A program made the position numbers and the translations under genes. From positions 1,109,474-1,173,473 of the forward strand of contig JAQNBH010000005.1 in assembly GCA_028752905.1 (NCBI GenBank): a DNA stretch of 64,000 nucleotides, given 5' to 3'. Position 1 is the first letter of the stretch. Each line of letters begins with the position of its first letter. Below the pieces are notes generated by a model that did no database searches, was not told the origin of the DNA, and saw nothing but the letters and a program-made list of their open reading frames with translations. Positions 56,566 through 64,000 of the stretch are shown here, piece by piece. The DNA comes from Cladorhizidae sp. MBARI D1340-BT2. Taxonomy: Eukaryota > Porifera > Demospongiae > Poecilosclerida > Cladorhizidae.

Positions 56566-57735
56566 TTATCTATGCCACTCCTCTATAACTGACATTCCTC
56601 TGTCATTCCTCTATAACTGACATTCATCTATGCCACTCCTCTATAACTGACATTCATCTATGCCACTCCTCTATAACTGAACTTTATCTATGCCACTCCT
56701 CTATAAGTGACATTCATCTAGAGGCATGGCTCCTCTATAAGTGACGTTCATCTGGAGACATGGCTCCTCTATAAGTGACGTTCATCTAGAGGCATGGCTC
56801 CTCTATAAGTGACGTTCATCTGGAGACATGGCTCCTCTATAAGTGACATTCATCTAGAGGCATGGCTCCTCTATAAGTGACGTTCATCTGGAGACAAGGT
56901 TCCTCTATAAGTGACGTTCATCTGGAGACATGATTCCTCTATCATCTGGAGACATGGCTCTATAAATGATATTCATCTGATATAAGTGACGTTCATCTGG
57001 AGGCATGGCTACTCTATAAATGACGTTCATCTGGAGACATGGCACCTCTATAAGTGCTGTTCATCTGGAGACATGGCTCCTCTATAAGTGATGTTCCTCT
57101 GGAGACATGGCTCCTCTATAAGTGATGTTCATCTGGAGACATGGCTCCTCTATAAGTGATGTTCATCTGGAGACATGGCTCCTCTATAAGTGATGTTCCT
57201 CTGGAGACATGGCTCCTCATGTTCATCTGGAGACATGGCTCCTCTATAAGTGATGTTCATCTGGAGACATGGCTCCTCTATAAGTGACGTTCATCTGGAG
57301 ACATGGCTCCTCTATAAGTGACGTTCATCTGGAGACATGGCTCCTCTATAAGTGATGTTCCTCTGGAGACATGGCTCCTCATGTTCATCTGGAGACATGG
57401 CTCCTCTATAAGTGATGTTCATCTGGAGACATGGCTCCTCTATAAGTGACGTTCATCTGGAGACATGGCTCCTCTATAAGTGACGTTCATCTGGAGACAT
57501 GGTTCCTCTATAAGTGATGTTCATCTGGAGACATGGCTCCTCTATAAGTGATGTTCATCTGGAGACATGGCTCCTCTATATGTGATGTTCATCTGGAGAC
57601 ATGGCTCCTCTATAAGTGACGTTCATCTGGAGACATAGCTCCTCTATAAGTGACGTTCATCTGGAGACATGGCTCCTCTATAAGTGATGTTCCTCTGGAG
57701 ACATAGCTACTTTCTATGTAGCTCCTCTATATGTG
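56566..57735. repeat. About 34-bp minisatellite, about 33 units
   Basis: Units contain CTCCTCTATAAGTGACGTTC, then ATCTGGAGACATGG. Early units are diverged (ATCTATGCCACTCC). A block including a shortened unit (GGCTCCTCATGTTCATCTGG) recurs near 57210 and 57375. Confidence 0.95.
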
Positions 57736-57904
57736 CTGACAAGTCATATTTGCAATAAAACTATTTTCAAGAATATACTGCATGAATAACGTAACAAGAG
57801 TGGAAGTCCTGCAGAGTGGAACGTCCTGCAGAGTGGAAGGTCCTATTGAACCTTGCTAATGAACCTTGCAAGGGGTGGACAAGGTCTGGAAAATGAGGTC
57901 TCAT

Positions 57905-58205
57905 AACCCTGTCAATAAAACTTTGGATCTCCATAACCATGTGATTAAAACTTTGTATCTCCATAACCATGTGATTAAAACTTTGGATCTCCATAACCAT
58001 GTGATTAAAACTTTGGATCTCCATAACCATGTGATTAAAACTTTGGATCTCCATAACCATGTGATTAAAACTTTGGATCTCCATAACCCTGTGATTAAAA
58101 CTTTGGATCTCCATAACCCTGTGATTAAAACTTTGGATCTCCATAACCCTGTGATAACTTTGGATCTCCATAACCCTGTGATTACAACTTTGGATCTCCA
58201 TAGAT
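57905..58205. repeat. 30-bp minisatellite, 10 units
   Basis: Units contain TCTCCATAACCATGTGATTA, then AAACTTTGGA. Later units have CCCTG for CCATG. Confidence 0.95.
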
Positions 58206-58869
58206 TCTGTGCACTTCACTGTATGAACTTGATATGTAGCTCAAATGATAGATTTCTCTGTGTGCTCTCATTTGGCATTAAAAAAGCTGCATAGGTATAA
58301 AGTTACATGCAGCTAAAGTGGGTGCCTCAAAACCCGAGTGCCTCTGAACTGCCTGTAGTTGTGATTCCTGATTGGCAAGTACCAGCTTTGTTATCTGTGG
58401 CTAGAGGCACTCCACAACTTCCCCATTAGGTTCAGGCACTAAAACGTAACAAAGGCAAGCGTTGGGTGCAGAATTTTTTTCCAGTTGAATTTTTTGGCAC
58501 CACCCGCTCTTGCATACATACTTCGTTACATCAAAGAGTCCAAGCTACAACTAGACAATGTTTGATGAAAATTAGCTAGTCATGAATACGAACTAGCTCA
58601 TTTTTGCCATCCACTCGACTCAAGCAAACTATACAGATAATTTGCTGTACCATCCAAATATCATTGAACCTGTTATTCACAACTCAGCTGTGCTCAAGCC
58701 ACACAAAAAAAAGTGTTCCGACTCTTTCTTCAACTCAGTTACGGAGTAACTTGGCTCCTCCTTCTGCTGAAGACATCTACCCCCCACAGACAAACCACAC
58801 ACCCCATACTCAGCAATGAATCTGAGGTTGTCAACGCTCTTGAGACACTTGAAACAAATAAGTCACTTA
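58206..58869 (+). other. Unique segment with a possible non-LTR reverse-transcriptase fragment
   Basis: Between about 58640 and 58870 plus-strand frames read SDSFFNSVTE and, after a frame change, SNESEVVNALETLETNKSL. The latter is reminiscent of the EV-x2-AL-x2-L-x4-KS block before the RT fingers of LINE-type elements. Too short and frame-broken for a firm call. The rest shows nothing. Confidence 0.3.
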
Positions 58870-60065
58870 ACTCTGTGTCCACCTCTTGTTAACTCCATCA
58901 CCACCTCCTCACATCCTGGAACTCTGTGTCCACCTCTTGTTAACTCCATCACCACCTCCTCACATCCTGGAACTCTGTGTCCACCTCTTGTTAACTCCAT
59001 CACCACCTCCTCACATCCTGGAACTCTGTGTCCACCTCTTGTTAACTCCATCACCACCTCCTCACATCCTGGAACTCTGTGTCCACCTCTTGTTAACTCC
59101 ATCACCACCTCCTCACATCCTGGAACTCTGTGTCCACCTCTTGTTAACTCCATCACCACCTCCTCACATCCTGGAACTCTGTGTCCACCTCTTGTTAACT
59201 CCATCACCACCTCCCCACATCCTGGAACTCTGTGTCCTCTCCTTGTTAACTCCATCACCACCTCCACACATCCTGGAACTCTGTGTCCACCTCTTGTTAA
59301 CTCCATCACCACCTCCTCACATCCTGGAACTCTGTGTCCACCTCTTGTTAACTCTATCACCACCTCCTCACATCCTGGAACTCTGTGTCCACCTCTTGTT
59401 AACTCCATCACCACCGCCTCACATCCTGGAACTCTGTGGCCACCTCTTGTTAACTCCATCACCACCTCCACACCTCCTGGAACTCTGTGTCCACCTCTTG
59501 TTAACTCCATCACCACCTCCTCACATCCTGGAACTCTGTGTCCTCTCCTTGTTAACTCCATCACCACCTCCACACATCCTGGAACTCTGTGTCCACCTCT
59601 TGTTAACTCCATCACCACCTCCTCACATCCTGGAACTCTGTGTCCACCTCTTGTTAACTCCATCACCACCTCCTCACATCCTGGAACTCTGTGTCCACCT
59701 CTTGTTAACTCCATCACCACCTCCTCACATCCTGGAACTCTGTGTCCACCTCTTGTTAACTCCATCACCACCTCCTCACATCCTGGAACTCTGTGTCCAC
59801 CTCTTGTTAACTCCATCACCACCTCCTCACATCCTGGAACTCTGTGTCCACCTCTTGTTAACTCCATCACCACCTCCTCACATCCTGGAACTCTGTGGCC
59901 ACCTCTTGTTAACTCCATCACCACCTCCTCACATCCTGGAACTCTGTGTCCTCTCCTTGTTAACTCCATCACCACCTCCACACATCCTGGAACTCTGTGT
60001 CCACCTCTTATTAACTCCATCACCACCTCCACACATCCTGGAACTCTGTGTCCACCTCTTGTTAA
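58870..60065. repeat. 51-bp minisatellite, left block, about 23 units
   Basis: Units contain CTCTGTGTCCACCTCTTGTT, AACTCCATCACCACCTCCTC and ACATCCTGGAA. Each unit has one GTTAAC site. The array is interrupted at such a site by the foldback element beginning at 60066. Confidence 0.97.
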
Positions 60066-61776
60066 GGGGGATGGAACCCATTTTTTTTTGACAAAAAGAA
60101 GTTTTTGTGTTTTGTTGCTTATATAATTGCACAACATCTGTACAAGTTGTCTTTCAAATATGAAGCAATTTGGATGATCCATTGTTGAGTTATGGTGGAT
60201 TTTATCTTCATGAGTAAGACCAGTGAAGGGGGGGGGGGAGACATCAAAGGGAATTTTTTTATATCAACTTTCTAATTCCATAACTTTTCTCCCCTTACTT
60301 CTATACAGTTAAATTTTTTATCAAAGTATTGCTTCTTCTGTGTGCTTTAAAATAATATGTTGAATGACTCTATAGGACCAGTATCTTAGAAGATACATGC
60401 AGAAACATCCAGGTCCCTCAAAACCTGTACCCTAATTACTGGAACAACTCTAGCTCCATGCCTGTGGCTTTTCACAAGCTCAAACTTGGTTGAGTGGTTT
60501 CCTTATGCTCTGAAGCGTGTAATGGGCAGACTATATTTGGTATGCGCTATACACAGCAAGAGTTAGCGCCTGCCGTATGTGTAAAATAGGGATTTTCCCA
60601 GGGAAAATCCTAATTTAATCAACACGGCACACTCTAACTTTAGCTAGGTATAGCGCTTGCCAAATATGGTCTGCCCAATACACGCTTCAGAGCATAAGGA
60701 AACCACTCAACCAAGTTTGAGCTTGTGAAAAGCCACAGGCTTGGAGCTATAGTTGTTCCAGTAATTAGGGTACAGGTTTGAGGGACCTGGATGTTTCTGC
60801 ATGTATCTTCTAAGATAATGGTCTTATGCAGTCATTCAACATATCATTTTAAAGCACACAGAATAAGCAACACTTTGATAACAAAATTAACTGCATAGAG
60901 GTAAGGGGGAAAAAGTTATGGCATTAGAAAGTTGATATAAATTTATAGTATTGAGGAAGGTGTGTGTCTGTGGTCCAATGAAATTACCCATACTAAAAGG
61001 TGATTTTCCTGATAATGTGGATTTTCGGTCTTAGGAACACCTGTATCTTTGTGAAAACTTTAGGAAAAATACTTTATTATATATCATCATGTAGCCCTTT
61101 CTTTCCTCTATCTTTTAAGTCAAAAGATTGTGCAGAAAACTACTCATGGTTATCACTGTACAAGTGGCTCTGTAGTGTATGCCTGGCATATGAATGTATT
61201 ACTAGTGACACAAACACTTCAAACAGCTTTTGCTCCACTTAAAAGATAGAGGAAAGAAAGGGCTCCATAATGATATATAATGAAGTATTTTTCCTAAAAT
61301 TTTCACAAAGATACAGGTGTTCCTAAGACCGAAAATCCACATTATCAGGAAAATCACCTTTTAGTATGGGTAATTTCATTACCACAGAGCTAGAGTTGTT
61401 CCAGTAATTAGGGTACAGGTTTTGAGGGACCTGAATGTTTCTGCATGTATCTTCTAAGATACTGGTCCTATAGAGTCATTCAACATATCATTTTAAAGCA
61501 CACAGAAGAAGCAACACTTTGATAACAAAATTAACTGTATAGAAGTAAGGGAGGGGAAAGTTATGGCATTAGAAAGTTGATTAAAAAAATTCCTTTGATG
61601 TCTCCTCCCCCCCTTCACTGGTCTTACTCATGAAGATAAAATCCACCATAACTCAACAATGGATCATCCAAATTGCTTCATATTTGAAAGACAGCTTGTA
61701 CAGATGTTGTGCAATTATATAAGCAACAAAACACAAAAACCACTTTTTGTCAAAAAAATAATGGGTTACATCCCCC
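60066..61776. mobile_element. 1.71-kb nested foldback element inserted in the 51-bp array
   Basis: Terminal inverted repeats GGGGGATGGAACCCATT (left) and AATGGGTTACATCCCCC (right) extend, with divergence, into arms of about 400 bp (60066-60470 and 61385-61776). Inside are two more palindromes. One is centred at 60600 (GATTTTCCC A GGGAAAATC) with arms of about 350 bp, 60240-60599 and 60601-60955. The other has arms 60972-61120 and 61237-61384 around a loop of about 115 bp. The element is flanked by TTAA on both sides where an intact repeat unit has a single TTAA. This means a 4-bp TTAA duplication or, equally, a TA duplication with A/T-ended termini. There is no coding capacity, so it is non-autonomous. 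The superfamily (piggyBac-like by TTAA, or Tc1/mariner-like by TA) cannot be decided. Confidence 0.85.
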
Positions 61777-62849
61777 TTAACTCCATCACCACCTCCTCAC
61801 ATCCTGGAACTCTGTGTCCACCTCTTGTTAACTCCATCACCACCTCCTCACATCCTGGAACTCTGTGTCCACCTCTTGTTAACTCCATCACCACCTCCTC
61901 ACATCCTGGAACTCTGTGTCCACCTCTTGTTAACTCCATCACCACCTCCTCACATCCTGGAACTCTGTGTCCACCTCTTGTTAACTCCATCACCACCTCC
62001 TCACATCCTGGAACTCTGTGTCCACCTCTTGTTAACTCCATCACCACCTCCTCACATCCTGGAACTCTGTGTCCACCTCTTGTTAACTCCATCACCACCT
62101 CCACACATCCTGGAACTCTGTGTCATCTCTTGTTAACTCCATCACCACCTCCTCACATCCTGGAACTCTGTGTCCACCTCTTGTTAACTCCATCACCACC
62201 TCCCCACATCCTGGAACTCTGTGTCCACCTCTTGTTAACTCCATCACCACCTCCTCACATCCTGGAACTCTGTGTCCACCCCTTATTAACTCCATCACCA
62301 CCTCCTCACATCCTGGAACTCTGTGTCCACCTCTTGTTAACTCCATCACCACCTCCTCACATCCTGGAACTCTGTGTCCACCTCTTGTTAACTCCATCAC
62401 CACCTCCTCACATCCTGGAACTCTGTGTCATCTCTTGTTAACTCCATCACCACCTCCTCACATCCTGGAACTCTGTGTCCACCTCTTGTTAACTCCATCA
62501 CCACCTCCTCACATCCTGGAACTCTGTGTCCACCTCTTGTTAACTCCATCACCACCTCCTCACATCCTGGAACTCTGTGTCCACCTCTTGTTAACTCCAT
62601 CACCACCTCCTCACATCCTGGAACTCTGTGTCCACCTCTTGTTAACTCCATCACCACCTCCTCACATCCTGGAACTCTGTGGCCACCTCTTGTTAACTCC
62701 ATCACCACCTCCTCACATCCTGGAACTCTGTGTCCTCTCCTTGTTAACTCCATCACCACCTCCACACATCCTGGAACTCTGTGTCCACCTCTTATTAACT
62801 CCATCACCACCTCCACACATCCTGGAACTCTGTGTCCACCTCTTGTTAA
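61777..62849. repeat. 51-bp minisatellite, middle block, about 21 units
   Basis: Same unit and orientation as the left block, resuming at TTAACTCCATCACC right after the foldback element. The units before 62849 repeat the variant order of those before 60065, including the TCCTCTCC and CTTATTAAC variants. Confidence 0.97.
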
Positions 62850-64000
62850 GGGGGATGGAACCCATTTTTTTTTGACAAAAAGAAGTTTTTGTGTTTTGTT
62901 GCTTATATAATTGCACAACATCTGTACAAGTTGTCTTTCAAATATGAAGCAATTTGGATGATCCATTGTTGAGTTATGGTGGATTTTATCTTCATGAGTA
63001 AGACCAGTGAAGGGGGGGGGGGAGACATCAAAGGGAATTTTTTTATATCAACTTTCTAATTCCATAACTTTTCTCCCCTTACTTCTATACAGTTAAATTT
63101 TTTATCAAAGTATTGCTTCTTCTGTGTGCTTTAAAATAATATGTTGAATGACTCTATAGGACCAGTATCTTAGAAGATACATGCAGAAACATCCAGGTCC
63201 CTCAAAACCTGTACCCTAATTACTGGAACAACTCTAGCTCCATGCCTGTGGCTTTTCACAAGCTCAAACTTGGTTGAGTGGTTTCCTTATGCTCTGAAGC
63301 GTGTAATGGGCAGACTATATTTGGTATGCGCTATACACAGCAAGAGTTAGCGCCTGCCGTATGTGTAAAATAGGGATTTTCCCAGGGAAAATCCTAATTT
63401 AATCAACACGGCACACTCTAACTTTAGCTAGGTATAGCGCTTGCCAAATATGGTCTGCCCAATACACGCTTCAGAGCATAAGGAAACCACTCAACCAAGT
63501 TTGAGCTTGTGAAAAGCCACAGGCTTGGAGCTATAGTTGTTCCAGTAATTAGGGTACAGGTTTGAGGGACCTGGATGTTTCTGCATGTATCTTCTAAGAT
63601 AATGGTCTTATGCAGTCATTCAACATATCATTTTAAAGCACACAGAATAAGCAACACTTTGATAACAAAATTAACTGCATAGAGGTAAGGGGGAAAAAGT
63701 TATGGCATTAGAAAGTTGATATAAATTTATAGTATTGAGGAAGGTGTGTGTCTGTGGTCCAATGAAATTACCCATACTAAAAGGTGATTTTCCTGATAAT
63801 GTGGATTTTCGGTCTTAGGAACACCTGTATCTTTGTGAAAACTTTAGGAAAAATACTTTATTATATATCATCATGTAGCCCTTTCTTTCCTCTATCTTTT
63901 AAGTCAAAAGATTGTGCAGAAAACTACTCATGGTTATCACTGTACAAGTGGCTCTGTAGTGTATGCCTGGCATATGAATGTATTACTAGTGACACAAACA
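62850..64000. mobile_element. Second copy of the foldback element, truncated by the window end
   Basis: Appears identical by eye to 60066-61216, shifted by 2,784 bp, and again preceded by the 51-bp array and TTAA. The shared upstream variant order shows it arose by duplication of array plus element, not by a second insertion. Confidence 0.93.

Noticed and set aside
57840..57920. Minus-strand EXOC4 exon between an ACAG and a GTTCATT near 57.85-57.91 kb
   Set aside because: The supposed acceptor and first bases are the diverged edge of the 30-bp array, and the translation has no Sec8 similarity.
58816..62910. Proline/threonine-rich repeat protein in the 51-bp arrays
   Set aside because: Frames on both strands are open because 51 is a multiple of three, and the foldback element interrupts it. 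No domain or start context.

Overview
This is eukaryotic, intron-containing DNA from an invertebrate-grade animal or close relative. Three conserved nuclear genes can be read exon by exon with GT-AG (one apparent GC-AG) introns: a FAM136A homologue, an SLC25 mitochondrial carrier, and the 3' end of the exocyst gene EXOC4/SEC8. There are also decayed hAT and Ty3/gypsy relics. The mix of compact genes, short exons and abundant minisatellites would suit a sponge or other non-bilaterian, but the sequence does not fix the species. There are no prokaryotic operons.

The dominant feature is tandem repetition. Summing the array spans listed below gives roughly 39-40 kb of the 64 kb. There are about 30 separate minisatellites with units of 16-68 bp, nearly all unrelated to one another. 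Almost every long open frame in the window is an array read through, not a gene.

Layout: 1-1624 hAT-type transposase relic (-). 2.1-6.1 kb two abutting arrays. 6.7-10.5 kb a 29-bp array. 11.4-13.9 kb Ty3/gypsy pol relic (+). 15.5-16.0 kb 3' exons of an unidentified coiled-coil gene (+). 16.1-19.1 kb arrays. 19.5-21.05 kb FAM136A (-), head to head with the SLC25 carrier (+, 21.5-28.8 kb), the two start codons about 450 bp apart. 29.1-33.8 kb four intergenic arrays. 34.0-54.4 kb the last four exons of EXOC4 (-), with introns made largely of minisatellites. 54.5-60 kb further arrays, probably still inside an EXOC4 intron. From 60.07 kb a 1.71-kb multiply palindromic foldback element sits inside a 51-bp array, and element plus array is repeated 2,784 bp further on, running off the window.

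Both genes of the divergent pair encode predicted mitochondrial proteins (an intermembrane-space CX3C protein and an inner-membrane carrier). They share a short intergenic region with a CACGTG box and an NRF1-like palindrome. In two introns the minisatellite starts exactly at the 5' splice site and copies it, suggesting how introns here grow. The nested foldback element and the splice-site-copying intron arrays are the least ordinary things in the window.
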